Source: Micromonospora echinaurantiaca (GTDB taxonomy: Bacteria > Actinomycetota > Actinomycetes > Mycobacteriales > Micromonosporaceae). Taken from it: DNA of 64,000 nucleotides. The translations under genes and the position numbers were made by a program. The stretch's first letter is position 1, and every line of letters begins with the position of its first letter. The notes below the pieces were generated by a model that ran no database searches, was not told the origin of the DNA, and was given only the letters and a program-made list of their open reading frames with translations. The stretch lies in assembly GCF_900090235.1 (NCBI RefSeq), contig NZ_LT607750.1, positions 2,120,501-2,184,500 of the forward strand, read 5' to 3'. Positions 48,726 to 57,457 of the stretch are shown in pieces.

Positions 48726-49762
48726 AGGTCCTGCGTTTCCACGCTCCCGGCGACGTCCGGCTCGAGAACGTACCGGAGCCCGAGCCCGGGCCGGGGGACG
48801 TGAAGATCCGGGTACGCAACTGCTCCACCTGCGGCACCGACGTGAAGATCTCCCGCTTCGGCCACCACCACATCGTCCCGCCCCGGGTGATGGGGCACGA
48901 GATCGCCGGCGAGGTGGTGGCGGTCGGCGCGGGCGTCGACAGGTGGACGCCGGGCGACCGGGTCCAGGTCATCGCCGCCATCCCCTGCGGGCGGTGCGGC
49001 GAGTGCCGCCGGGGGCGGCGCACGGTCTGCCCCAACCAGGAGTCGATGGGCTACCACTACGACGGCGGCTTCGCCGAGTACCTGGTCGTACCGGCCAAGG
49101 TGCTCGCCGTCGGCGGGCTCCACCGCATCCCCGACGGGCTCGGCTACGCCGAGGCGTCGGTGGCCGAGCCGCTCGCCTGCGCCCTGAACGGGCAGAACCT
49201 CGCCCGGGTCGGCGCGGGCGACGACGTGGTCGTGATCGGTTCGGGCCCGATCGGCTGCCTGCACGTCCGCCTGGCCCGGGCCCGGGGCGCCGCCCGGGTC
49301 GTCCTCGTCGAACTCAACCGGGACCGGCTCGACCGGGCGGCGGCCCTGGTCGCACCGGACGCGGCCGTCTGCGCCGCCGACGTCGACCCGGTGGACGCCG
49401 TCCTGAAGCTCACCGACGGGCGCGGAGCCGATGTCGTCGTCACCGCCGCCGCGTCCGGGGCGGCGCAGGAACAGGCCGTCCAGATGGCTGCCCGGCAGGG
49501 CCGGATCAGCCTCTTCGGTGGCCTCCCCAAGGACCAGCCGGTGATCAACCTGGACGCCAACCTGGTGCACTACCGCGAACTGACGATCGTCGGCGCGAAC
49601 GGATCCAGTCCCGACCACAACGCCGAGGCGCTGCGCCTCATCGCATCCGGCGCGGTGCCGGTCGGCGACCTGATCACCCACCGGCTGCCGCTCGACGGCG
49701 CGCTCGACGCGTTCGACCTGGTGGCCGCCGGCGAGGCGATCAAGGTGACCATCGAGCCCTGA
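48722..49762 (+). CDS. Zinc-dependent MDR (polyol-phosphate / sorbitol) dehydrogenase
   Basis: 346 residues. Catalytic zinc site residues are C37 (in NCSTCGTD) and H59/E60 (RVMGHEIAGEVV); the structural zinc site has four Cys in PCGRCGECRRGRRTVC. VVVIGSGPIGCLHVRLARAR is the NAD(P) Rossmann motif. Overall it resembles galactitol-1-phosphate or sorbitol dehydrogenases. Given its place in a hexitol PTS operon, it probably oxidises the imported polyol phosphate to a keto-hexose phosphate, which the PfkB kinase then phosphorylates. Substrate identity is inference. Confidence 0.88.
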   Translation: MKVLRFHAPGDVRLENVPEPEPGPGDVKIRVRNCSTCGTDVKISRFGHHHIVPPRVMGHEIAGEVVAVGAGVDRWTPGDRVQVIAAIPCGRCGECRRGRRTVCPNQESMGYHYDGGFAEYLVVPAKVLAVGGLHRIPDGLGYAEASVAEPLACALNGQNLARVGAGDDVVVIGSGPIGCLHVRLARARGAARVVLVELNRDRLDRAAALVAPDAAVCAADVDPVDAVLKLTDGRGADVVVTAAASGAAQEQAVQMAARQGRISLFGGLPKDQPVINLDANLVHYRELTIVGANGSSPDHNAEALRLIASGAVPVGDLITHRLPLDGALDAFDLVAAGEAIKVTIEP

Positions 49763-49818
49763 CCCGGCGAGCGCCACCCCTCAACCCCGCCGCCCCCTCC
49801 CCGCGAAGGAGCCAGCGA

Positions 49819-50109
49819 ATGCCCACCCGAACCGTCACGGTCGGCTCCGCCAGCGGCCTGCACGCCCGGCCCGCCGCGATCTTCGTCGCCGCCGCCGCGG
49901 CCCAGCCCGTCCCAGTGACCATCCGGACCAGCGGCAGGTCCCCGGTACCCGCCCGCAGCATGCTGTCGGTGCTCTCCCTCGCCGCCAAGCACGGCACCGA
50001 GGTGATCCTCGAAGCCGACGGCCCGGCCGCCGACGCGGCGCTCGACGCGTTGGCCGCACTGATCGCCCGTGACCTGGACGCCGAGGAAGGGCAGCAGGGC
50101 GATGGTTGA
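49819..50109 (+). CDS. ptsH: HPr phosphocarrier protein
   Basis: 96 residues. The phosphorylated H15 is in SGLHARPAAIFV. The Ser-46 region (ARSMLSVLSLAA) is present. The final residues TEVILEADGPAADAALDALA make the C-terminal helix. It transfers phosphate from EI to the EIIA. It is encoded here with EI, so the operon is self-contained. Confidence 0.95.
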   Translation: MPTRTVTVGSASGLHARPAAIFVAAAAAQPVPVTIRTSGRSPVPARSMLSVLSLAAKHGTEVILEADGPAADAALDALAALIARDLDAEEGQQGDG

Positions 50110-51739
50110 ATCGTTGCGCGGCATCGGCGTCAGCCCTGGCCGCGCGGCCGGCCCGGCGTACCGGATGACGCCGCCGCCACCAGTGCCCGCACCCACCCCC
50201 GTGACCGATCCCGACGCTGAGGCCGGCCGAGCGGCGGCGGCGCTGGCCGCGGTGGCCGCGGACCTGACCCGCCGCGCCGCGGCCGCCGCGTCCGGCGCCG
50301 GCGCCGAGATCCTGCGAGCGCAGGTCCTGATGGCGGAGGACCCCGAGTTGACCGCCGCGGTGCTCGCGCAGGTGCGTTCCGGGTGCAGCGCCCCGGTCGC
50401 CATCGACCGCGTGCTCGCCGTGCACCGGCAGGCCTTCCAGTCCGCCGGGGGCTATCTCGCCGAACGGGTCGCCGACCTGGACGACATCCGGGACCGGGCC
50501 GTCGCCGCGTGTCTGGGCCTGCCGCCGCCCGGCATCCCCGACCCCGGCCATCCGTTCGTGCTGGTCGCCCGCGACCTCGCGCCGGCCGACACCGCCGGGC
50601 TCGACCCCGGGCGGGTGCTCGCTCTGGTCACCGAGGACGGCGGCCCGACCAGCCACACCGCCATCCTGGCGCGCGCCGCCGGGCTGCCGGCCGTGGTCCG
50701 CTGCCCGGGCGCGCTGGAGATCGCCGACGGCGTACCGGTCGCCGTCGACGGCTCGACCGGCGAGGTCGCGGTGGGCGTCGACCGGCACGCCATCGCGGCG
50801 AGCCGGATCGCCGAGCAACGCCGCCGGCGGCGGCTCGCCGCCGGGCAGGGGCCGGGCCGCACCGCCGACGGGCACCCGGTCGCGCTGTACGGCAACATCG
50901 GGTCGGCCCGGGACCTGCACGGCAACCTGGAGGGCGTCGGGCTGTTCCGCACCGAACTGCTCTACCTGGACCGGGCCGACGCGCCCGGCCGCGACGAGCA
51001 GGCCGCGGCGTACGCGGAGGTCTTCGCCGCACTGCCCGGGCGGCGGGTGATCGTCCGGACCCTGGACGCCGGGGCCGACAAACCCCTGCCGTTCCTTCAT
51101 CACGGCGACGAGCCAAACCCCGCGCTGGGGATTCGCGGCCTGCGCCTGGCGCGGCGGCGACCGGACGTCCTGCGCGCTCAACTGGAGGCGATCGCGCAGG
51201 CGGCCCGGTCCGCGACGGCCGACGTCTGGGTGATGGCGCCGATGGTGGCGACGGTCGCCGAGGCGGCCGGGTTCGCCGCCGTCTGTCGCGATGTCGGTCT
51301 GCCGACGGCGGGGGCGATGGTCGAGGTGCCGGCGGCGGCGCTCCGGGCGCGGGCGCTGCTCGGCGTGGTCGATTTCCTGAGCATCGGCACGAACGACCTG
51401 AGCCAGTACACCTTCGCCGCCGACCGCCAGTGTGGGCAACTCGCCGACCTGCTCGATCCGGGGCAGCCCGCGCTGCTCGAGCTGGTCGCCGCCTGCGCGG
51501 CCGCTGGCCAGGCGGCCGGCAAGCCGGTCGGGGTCTGCGGCGAGGCGGCGGCCGACCCGAGGCTCGCACCCGTTCTCGTCGGCCTCGGCGTGACCAGCCT
51601 GTCGATGGCGCCCCGGGCCGTGCCCGAGGTGCGGGAGGCGCTCGCCGCGCACACCCTCGCGGACTGCCGACGACTGGCCGCCGAGGCGTTGGCAGCGGGC
51701 GACGTCAGCGCACCGTCATCGCGCACGAACACTCCGTGA
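50102..51739 (+). CDS. ptsI: PTS enzyme I (phosphoenolpyruvate-protein phosphotransferase)
   Basis: 545 residues from ATG 50102, overlapping HPr by eight bases. The phosphorylated H185 is in EDGGPTSHTAILARAAGLPA. LYGNIGSARDLHGNLEGVGL, then FRTELLYLDR, begins the PEP-binding barrel; IVRTLDAGADKPLPFLHHGD, NPALGIRGLRLARRRPDVLR and FLSIGTNDLSQYTFAADRQC are conserved, and the catalytic Cys lies in GKPVGVCGEAAAD. It autophosphorylates with PEP and donates to HPr. Length is near normal for the family. Last gene of the operon. Confidence 0.95.
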   Translation: MVESLRGIGVSPGRAAGPAYRMTPPPPVPAPTPVTDPDAEAGRAAAALAAVAADLTRRAAAAASGAGAEILRAQVLMAEDPELTAAVLAQVRSGCSAPVAIDRVLAVHRQAFQSAGGYLAERVADLDDIRDRAVAACLGLPPPGIPDPGHPFVLVARDLAPADTAGLDPGRVLALVTEDGGPTSHTAILARAAGLPAVVRCPGALEIADGVPVAVDGSTGEVAVGVDRHAIAASRIAEQRRRRRLAAGQGPGRTADGHPVALYGNIGSARDLHGNLEGVGLFRTELLYLDRADAPGRDEQAAAYAEVFAALPGRRVIVRTLDAGADKPLPFLHHGDEPNPALGIRGLRLARRRPDVLRAQLEAIAQAARSATADVWVMAPMVATVAEAAGFAAVCRDVGLPTAGAMVEVPAAALRARALLGVVDFLSIGTNDLSQYTFAADRQCGQLADLLDPGQPALLELVAACAAAGQAAGKPVGVCGEAAADPRLAPVLVGLGVTSLSMAPRAVPEVREALAAHTLADCRRLAAEALAAGDVSAPSSRTNTP

Positions 51740-51871
51740 TCTGTCGGGCCACCGCGGCGGCCGCGCCGACGAACGGCGCCGGTACGGCCGGCGCCGGCCG
51801 GTCGCGCCGCCGCTCGGACGCGCTCCGATAACGGCACCCACCTGCCACTACTGCTTCCGATCCGGGTGCTC

Positions 51872-51877
51872 TACGGT
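51872..51877 (+). promoter_or_regulatory. Leaderless-type -10 (TACGGT)
   Basis: TACGGT ends seven bases before GTG 51885, supporting expression of the small gene from that codon. Confidence 0.4.
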
Positions 51878-51884
51878 CGGGGTT

Positions 51885-52103
51885 GTGACTCTTGAGCAGC
51901 ATTGGTGGAACGGCGACCCCACCCCCCGCGGGCGCCGGGACGTGTACATCCGCACCGACGGGCAGCGCTGGGAGGTGCAGGCGCAGATCGGCGGAGCCTC
52001 TGGCCGGTCGCAGGTGCAGGGTTGCCCGAGTCGCGCCGCCGCCGTCATCCTCGCCAGCGCCTGGCGCGGTGGCCGGTCGACCTGGCGTGAGGTGCCCTGC
52101 TGA
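51885..52103 (+). CDS. Small conserved-looking hypothetical protein
   Basis: 72 residues from GTG. A compact beta pattern (RRDVYIRTDGQRWEVQAQIG) followed by a helix (SRAAAVILASAWRGGRSTWR) looks like a real small domain, with no membrane segment. I do not recognise a family. The reading is supported by the -10 hexamer seven bases upstream and by amino-acid composition that is not Arg/Pro-biased like the shadow frames. It lies between the PTS operon and dinB, with no obvious partner. Confidence 0.55.
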   Translation: MTLEQHWWNGDPTPRGRRDVYIRTDGQRWEVQAQIGGASGRSQVQGCPSRAAAVILASAWRGGRSTWREVPC

Positions 52104-52183
52104 ACACGGCGGCGGCCCGCTGACGGTGCCCCCGTCCGGCGGCTGCTGCTTCGGGCCGGCGCGATCCCCGGCGCGGCCGCCGG

Positions 52184-53371
52184 TCAGTCCGGCAGTCGGG
52201 GCATCTCCGGGCCGGTGTCCCGACCGAGCAGCACCGCGCGGGTGAGTGCGGCCGATCCGAACCGGTCCCGCACCGCGTCGACCGCGGCGTCGAGGTCGGC
52301 GCCCGGATCGCGCTCGAACGGCAACGGCGGCTGCACGTGCCCGCCGTCCAGGTTCGCCACCGAGACCCCGAGCAGGGTGATGCCGCGCCGGTCGATCTCC
52401 GGCAGGGCCGCGCGCAGCAGCGCCCGGGCGGCGGCGAGCAGCGGCTGGGTGTCCGCGGTCGCCTTCGGCAGGGTGTGTGAACGGGTCGCCCGGGTGTAGT
52501 CGGCGAAACGCAGCCGCAGCGTCACCGTCCGGCCGGTGCGGGTGGCTCCGCGCATCCGCCGGGTCACCCGGTCGACCAGGCCGGCGAGGACGGCGTCCAG
52601 CTCGGCCGGCGAGTGCGCCGGGCCGCCGAGGGCGTGTTGCGCCCCCATCGACGCGCGGCGCCGGCCCACCTGCACCGGCCGGGGGTCGCGGTTGTGCGCC
52701 AGGGCGTGCAGGTGCCGGCCGGCGCCCGCGCCGAGCAGCGAGACCAGGGTCGCCTCGCCGAGCCGGGCGACCTGGCCGACGGTACGGATGCCGCGCTCGC
52801 GCAGCTTCGTCGCGGTGACCGGCCCGACGCCCCACAGCCGCTCCACCGGCAGCGGATGCAGGAAGGCAAGCTCGCCGTCGGGCGGCACGACCAGTAGGCC
52901 GTCCGGCTTGGCCACCCCGCTGGCCACCTTGGCCAGGAACTTCGTCCGGGCCACGCCCACCGTGATCGGCAGGCCAACCCGATGGCGCACCTCGTGCCGC
53001 AGCCGGGCGGCGATGTCGGCCGGCGGCCCCGCCAGCCGGCGCAGGCCACCCACGTCGAGGAACGCCTCGTCGACCGAGAGCCCCTCGACCAGCGGGGTGG
53101 TCTGCCGGAAGATCTCGAACACCGCGCGGCTGGCCGCCGTGTACGCCGACATCCGGGGCGGCACCACGATCGCCTCCGGGCACAGCCGGCGGGCCTGCCG
53201 GCCGCCCATCGCGCTGCGTACGCCCCGGGCCTTCGCCTCGTAGCTGGCGGCGAGGACCACCCCGCCACCGACGATCACCGGCCGGCCGCGCAGGCGCGGG
53301 TCGTCCCGCTGCTCGACCGACGCGTAGAACGCGTCCAGGTCGGCGTGCAGGATGCTCGCCTCGCCCGACAC
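52184..53371 (-). CDS. dinB: DNA polymerase IV (Y-family, DinB)
   Basis: 395 residues from GTG 53371; GTG 53377 adds two residues. Palm and finger motifs: ILHADLDAFYASVEQRDDPR (first catalytic Asp), LSVDEAFLDVGGLRRL (second Asp/Glu pair) and VGVARTKFLAKVASGVAKPD. The little-finger domain covers about 230-345. The C-terminus (LPFERDPGADLDAAVDAVRD) has no clamp-binding Q-x-x-L-F motif that I can see clearly. It performs error-prone translesion synthesis. A LexA box overlaps the start codon, so it should be induced by DNA damage. Confidence 0.93.
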   Translation of the reverse strand: MSGEASILHADLDAFYASVEQRDDPRLRGRPVIVGGGVVLAASYEAKARGVRSAMGGRQARRLCPEAIVVPPRMSAYTAASRAVFEIFRQTTPLVEGLSVDEAFLDVGGLRRLAGPPADIAARLRHEVRHRVGLPITVGVARTKFLAKVASGVAKPDGLLVVPPDGELAFLHPLPVERLWGVGPVTATKLRERGIRTVGQVARLGEATLVSLLGAGAGRHLHALAHNRDPRPVQVGRRRASMGAQHALGGPAHSPAELDAVLAGLVDRVTRRMRGATRTGRTVTLRLRFADYTRATRSHTLPKATADTQPLLAAARALLRAALPEIDRRGITLLGVSVANLDGGHVQPPLPFERDPGADLDAAVDAVRDRFGSAALTRAVLLGRDTGPEMPRLPD

Positions 53372-53384
53372 GAACACATGTTCG
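53371..53384. promoter_or_regulatory. LexA (SOS) box CGAACACATGTTCG
   Basis: A perfect 14-bp dyad, CGAAC-N4-GTTCG, matching the actinobacterial SOS box. It overlaps the dinB start codon, so bound LexA would cover the promoter or initiation region. Confidence 0.8.
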
Positions 53385-53525
53385 CACGGCCGCCGCGATT
53401 CCGGCACTGACCTGCCGGAACGTGCGCACTCACGGCCCCTTCGGCGGCGGGCCGAACGCCGGCCGGGCACGGACGGCGGACCGGCTGCGGGACGCCCGGG
53501 CCGCTGCCGGGTGCCGGCCCGGACG

Positions 53526-53897
53526 TCAGGCGACCCGTGGCGCCGGCACGATCGGCAGCGCGGCGCGGTGCGCCGGGCGGGCGATCTGGCCGGTCTGCTC
53601 GACCGGATCGGGGGCCGGTGCGGGCACCGCCGCCGTCGCGCGGGTGCCCTGCCTGGTGGTCGGGTCGTCCGGCGGTGCCCCGGGCGCCGCGGCCGCGCTG
53701 ACCTGGCCGAGCAGCGACAGCAGCCGGGGCGCGTCGCCGACGGCCAGCCGGAAGGACCCCCGGCACACCGTGCCGCTCCACAGGGACAGCACCACGGCCC
53801 CCCGCTCGGGGTGGTAGCTGACTCGCATCGTCCGATCGTCGCCCCGCGCGTCGGCGAACAGGTCGCCGAACCCGGGCATCGGCAACACCTCTCCCAT
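53526..53897 (-). CDS. Hypothetical protein, esterase/phosphatase-unrelated small domain
   Basis: 123 residues from ATG 53897; a CATTCT hexamer sits seven bases upstream. The N-terminal half is well ordered: FGDLFADARGDDRTMRVSYH, then RGAVVLSLWSGTVCRGSFRL and AVGDAPRLLSLLGQVSA. The C-terminal half is Pro/Ala/Thr-rich and probably disordered. I do not recognise a family. It lies between dinB and a GNAT gene, all on the minus strand; the 155-base gap to dinB contains the SOS box, so it is a separate unit. Confidence 0.55.
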   Translation of the reverse strand: MGEVLPMPGFGDLFADARGDDRTMRVSYHPERGAVVLSLWSGTVCRGSFRLAVGDAPRLLSLLGQVSAAAAPGAPPDDPTTRQGTRATAAVPAPAPDPVEQTGQIARPAHRAALPIVPAPRVA

Positions 53898-53935
53898 GGC
53901 AACCAGAATGCAACAATCGGTGATCCCGCGAAAGG

Positions 53936-54460
53936 TCAGAGATCGTCGAACGGCGCCGCGTACCGGAATTCGCCGCGGATCGACGGTCGCCAGGCGCTCA
54001 TCGGGCGGGCCATGAAGTAGCGCGGCCCCCACGGCCCGGGTGGCGTGACGCCGAGGTCCACCGCCGGCCGGAAGCCGAACCGGGGGTAGTAGTCGGGGTG
54101 GCCGAGCAGCACCACCAGCGGCTCGCCGAGCGCCTCCGCCGCGCCGAGCACGGCGTGCATCAGCGCGCTGCCCACGCCGCGCCGCTGCCACGCCGGCAGC
54201 ACCCCGAGCGGCCCGAGCCCGAGCGCCACCGGCTCGCCGGCCACCCGACCGCGGGTGCACACCACGTGCCCGACGACCTGCCCGTCCGGATCCGCCGCGA
54301 CCAGGGACAGCGCCGGCAGCCAGCCGTCGTCGGCGCGCAGCGCGTCGACCAGGGTCGCCTCCACGGGTACGGCACCGGGCTGGTCCGCCTTGGCGAACGC
54401 GGCGGTGTGCACCGCCCGGACGGCCTCGACGTCGCCCGCGGTCTCGCGTCTGATCAACAT
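53936..54460 (-). CDS. GNAT-family N-acetyltransferase (YhbS-like)
   Basis: 174 residues. IRRETAGDVEAVRAVHTAAF, then GHVVCTRGRVAGEPVALGLG, and the acetyl-CoA loop GVLPAWQRRGVGSALMHAVL (Q/RxxGxG/A) are classical. VVLLGHPDYYPRFGFRPAVD gives the YYxxxGF motif of YhbS-type proteins. The acceptor is unknown. The start is supported by a leaderless-type -10. Confidence 0.92.
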   Translation of the reverse strand: MLIRRETAGDVEAVRAVHTAAFAKADQPGAVPVEATLVDALRADDGWLPALSLVAADPDGQVVGHVVCTRGRVAGEPVALGLGPLGVLPAWQRRGVGSALMHAVLGAAEALGEPLVVLLGHPDYYPRFGFRPAVDLGVTPPGPWGPRYFMARPMSAWRPSIRGEFRYAAPFDDL

Positions 54461-54466
54461 CGCGTC

Positions 54467-54472
54467 ACCATA
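54467..54472 (-). promoter_or_regulatory. Leaderless-type -10 (TATGGT) of the GNAT gene
   Basis: On the minus strand TATGGT ends six bases before ATG 54460. Confidence 0.45.
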
Positions 54473-54583
54473 GGACGCGCGGTCGCCCGGCCGCGACGGC
54501 GTTTCCGGCGGCCGGTAACCGCAGAGCCGGCATCCGGCGGCGGCCGCCGTCCCGCGACCGGCGGCGCGGCGGTGCGGCTCGGC

Positions 54584-56158
54584 TCAGCCGACCGCGGTGG
54601 GGGAGGGCGGGGCGGAGCCGCCCTGCGGCGCCTCGGCGGTCATCAGCCGGACGATCTCCGCCCGGTCGGCCGGTGCCGGCAGGCCCCACTCCGGCCGGTA
54701 CCCGTACACCTCGCGCAGCGGCGTGGACGAGGTGCGTCCGTCGAGCACCTCGACGGCGTCGGTGGAGATGAGGCCGGGGTGTTCCACCCCGCACGCCTCG
54801 GCCACCTTCATCAGGTCTCGGCGCAACGTCCGGACGTAGTTAGCCGCGCGGACCGACTTCGACGCCGGGTCCAGGCCCCGGGCGAGCCACGCGTTCTGGG
54901 TGGCCACCCCGGTCGGGCAGGTGTCGGTGTGGCACTTCTGCGCCTGGATGCAGCCGATCGCCAGCATCGCCTCCCGGCCGACGTTGACCAGGTCGCAACC
55001 GAGCGCGAGGGCCACCACCGCGTTGTCCGGCAGGCCGAGCTTGCCGGCGCCGACGAAGACCACCTGCTCGTGCAGGTCCCGCTCGGCGAAGGTCTGGTAG
55101 ACCCGGGCGAAGCCCTGCTGGAAGGGGAGCGACACCGAGTCGGTGAAGATCAGCGGGGCGGCGCCGGTGCCGCCCTCGCCGCCGTCGATGGTGACGAAGT
55201 CGACGCCCCGGCCGGTGTCGCGCATCAGCGTGGTCAGTTCCGCCCAGAAGCCCAGGTCGCCGACCGCGGACTTGATGCCGACCGGCAGCCCGGTCTCGGC
55301 GGCCAGCAACTCCACCCAGTCGAGCAGGCTGTCGCAGTCGGAGAACTCGGCGTGCCGGGACGGGCTGACGCAGTCGCGCCCCGGCGGGACGCCCCGGGTG
55401 GCGGCGATCTCCGCCGACACCTTGGCGCCGGGCAACAGCCCGCCGAGGCTGGGCTTCGCGCCCTGGCTGAGCTTGATCTCCAGCGCCCGCACCGGCGCGC
55501 CGGCGACCAGGTCCTTGAGCCGGTCCAGGCTGAACCGGCCGTGCTCGTCGCGGCAACCGAAGTACGCGGTGCCGATCTGGAAGACCAGCTCACCACCCTT
55601 GCGGTGGTACGGCGACAGGCCACCCTCACCGGTGTTCTGCAGGCAACCGGCCAGCGCCGCGCCGCGGTTCAACGCCTCTACCGCGTTGCCGGACAGCGAC
55701 CCGAAGCTCATCCCGGAGATGTTCACCACCGACCCGGGCCGGAAGGCACCGGCCCGTCCCCGCGCGCCGCCGAGCACCTTGGCACACGGCAGCCGTACGT
55801 CGTGACCGGCGCCCGGCGTGGACGGCGGCACCGCCCGGCCGAAGGTGCGGTGCTTGATGATGGGGTAGCCGGGGGTGAACTCGATGTCGTTGTCGGTGCC
55901 GAAGCCGAAGTAGTTGTTCTGCCCCTTCGCCGACGCGTACACCCAGCGCCGCTGGTCCCGGGTGAACGGCCGTTCCTCGTTGTTGCCGGCCACGATGTAC
56001 TGGCGCAGCTCCGGGCCGATCGCCTCGAGCAGGTAGCGGGCCCGCCCGAGCACCGGGAAGTTGCGCAGCAGCGCGTGGTCGCGTTGCAGGAGGTCCCGCG
56101 TGGCCAGGGCGGCGACGGCGGCGGCGACGGCGGGTACGGCTCGGCTGGCCCACTTCAT
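54584..56158 (-). CDS. FMN-binding glutamate synthase-like (GltS-domain) protein
   Basis: 524 residues from ATG 56158; GTG 56167 would add three. A short hydrophobic N-terminus (VPAVAAAVAALATRDLL) may anchor it. The Glu_synthase domain (about 90-470) is evident: NISGMSFGSLSGNAVEALNR, LEIKLSQGAKPSLGGLLPGA (FMN/Fe-S barrel), FVTIDGGEGGTGAAPLIFTD and the Cys cluster CIQAQKCHTDTCPTGVATQ in the position of the 3Fe-4S ligands. It lacks the amidotransferase and FAD domains of full GltB. It is similar to the stand-alone FMN-binding glutamate synthase family whose substrate is not fully established. Preceded by a strong hairpin. Confidence 0.9.
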   Translation of the reverse strand: MKWASRAVPAVAAAVAALATRDLLQRDHALLRNFPVLGRARYLLEAIGPELRQYIVAGNNEERPFTRDQRRWVYASAKGQNNYFGFGTDNDIEFTPGYPIIKHRTFGRAVPPSTPGAGHDVRLPCAKVLGGARGRAGAFRPGSVVNISGMSFGSLSGNAVEALNRGAALAGCLQNTGEGGLSPYHRKGGELVFQIGTAYFGCRDEHGRFSLDRLKDLVAGAPVRALEIKLSQGAKPSLGGLLPGAKVSAEIAATRGVPPGRDCVSPSRHAEFSDCDSLLDWVELLAAETGLPVGIKSAVGDLGFWAELTTLMRDTGRGVDFVTIDGGEGGTGAAPLIFTDSVSLPFQQGFARVYQTFAERDLHEQVVFVGAGKLGLPDNAVVALALGCDLVNVGREAMLAIGCIQAQKCHTDTCPTGVATQNAWLARGLDPASKSVRAANYVRTLRRDLMKVAEACGVEHPGLISTDAVEVLDGRTSSTPLREVYGYRPEWGLPAPADRAEIVRLMTAEAPQGGSAPPSPTAVG

Positions 56159-56181
56159 GCCCGCCACTCTTTCCGCGATCG

Positions 56182-56233
56182 TGACCGGCCAAACTGCCCG
56201 GCCGGCGCCGGCGCCGGGCAGTTTGGCCGGTCA
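56182..56233 (-). terminator. Strong 21-bp stem-loop terminator
   Basis: Positions 56182-56202 pair perfectly with 56213-56233 across a 10-base loop; the core is CCGGCCAAACTGCCCGGC. The PP2C gene's stop codon is the right end of the stem. There is no U tract. It separates the PP2C and glutamate-synthase-like genes, which run in the same direction. Confidence 0.75.
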
Positions 56234-57451
56234 GTGGCCGGTCGGGTGGCGGCGGACGGCCAGCAGGGCGATGTCGTCGGTGGGACGCTCGACCCCGAAC
56301 GCGTTCATGACGGTGGCGCACACCTCCTCCGCCGGCCCCGGCCCGACCGCGCCGAGCAACTGCTCGACCCCGACGTCGATCACTTCGCCGCGCCGTTCCA
56401 CCAGGCCGTCGGTGTAGCAGACCAGCACGGCGCCGGGCGGCAGCCGGACGGTGGTCTGCCGCCGGTGCGGCAGTCGCCGGCCGGTGCCCAGCGGCGGGTC
56501 GACGTGCGCCGGCAGCAGGGTGGCCGGTTCGCCGGGAGCGGCGAGCACGGGGAGCAGGTGCCCGGCCACGGAGAGGTGGACGGTCTCCCGGTCCGGCGAG
56601 ATCATCGCGTAGAGCGCGGTGGTGAGGCTGCCCGCCTCGAAGTGGGCGACCTTGCGGTCGAGGAGGGTCAACGCGTCCGCCGGTTCGTCGCAGACCAGCG
56701 CGTACGCGCGCAGCGCGCTGCGTACCCGGCCCATCACCACCGCGGACTGCAACCCGTGGCCGGACACGTCGCCGATGACCAGACCGAGCCAGCCCGACGG
56801 CAGGGTGAACACGTCGTACCAGTCGCCGCCGATGCCGGCGACGTGGCCCGGCACGTACCGGGCCGCCATCTCCAGCCCCGCCACCTCGGGCAGCCGGGTG
56901 GGCAGCAGGCTGCGTTGCAGGGCGAGAGCGGCGTTGTGGTCGAGGTTGTCCGAGCGGGTCAGGCTGGCCAGGCCGGCCCGGTCGGCGACCAGTTCGAGCA
57001 GGCGTACGTCGTCGGCGGTGAAGGTGCGGGGGCGCAGTGTCCCGACGTGCAGCACGCCGATGAGCTGACCGCGGGCGAACATCGGCACGCCGAGCAGGGC
57101 GCGCAGTCCCATCTCCAGCAGGACCGGGTTGACCACGTCACCCGGGCTGACGTCCTCGATCAGCACGGGCCGCCGGGTGAGCGCGATCCGGCCGGCGAAT
57201 CCACGGCCGAGCGCGACCCGGAAACCCTGCCGGACCTCCTCCTCCAACCCCTTCGCCGCGGTCGCCACCAACTGCCGGGCGTGCGCGTCGAGCAGCAGGA
57301 TCGCGGCGGTGTCGACGTCCAGCAGGTCCCGGACCCGCTCCAGCAGTTCGTCGAAGAGGTCGGCGACATCGAGGCGGGACAGGGTCGCGTCCGTCACCGC
57401 CTCGATGCGGCGCAGCCGCTCGTCGTCCTGGATGAGCCCTGTGTCGACCAC
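56231..57451 (-). CDS. GAF-domain PP2C/SpoIIE-type serine phosphatase
   Basis: 406 residues from GTG 57451. A GAF domain (about 20-170: DVDTAAILLLDAHARQLVAT, then GVPMFARGQLIGVLHVGTLR) is followed by a linker helix (NAALALQRSLLPTRLPEVAG) and a SpoIIE/RsbU-type PP2C domain with metal Asp in GGDWYDVFTLPSG and VIGDVSGHGLQSAVVMGRVR, and later YTDGLVERRGEVIDVGVEQL. Such proteins dephosphorylate anti-sigma-factor antagonists in stress signalling. No kinase or antagonist gene adjoins it. A leaderless-type -10 supports the start. Confidence 0.92.
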   Translation of the reverse strand: MVDTGLIQDDERLRRIEAVTDATLSRLDVADLFDELLERVRDLLDVDTAAILLLDAHARQLVATAAKGLEEEVRQGFRVALGRGFAGRIALTRRPVLIEDVSPGDVVNPVLLEMGLRALLGVPMFARGQLIGVLHVGTLRPRTFTADDVRLLELVADRAGLASLTRSDNLDHNAALALQRSLLPTRLPEVAGLEMAARYVPGHVAGIGGDWYDVFTLPSGWLGLVIGDVSGHGLQSAVVMGRVRSALRAYALVCDEPADALTLLDRKVAHFEAGSLTTALYAMISPDRETVHLSVAGHLLPVLAAPGEPATLLPAHVDPPLGTGRRLPHRRQTTVRLPPGAVLVCYTDGLVERRGEVIDVGVEQLLGAVGPGPAEEVCATVMNAFGVERPTDDIALLAVRRHPTGH

Positions 57452-57457
57452 GCAAGG

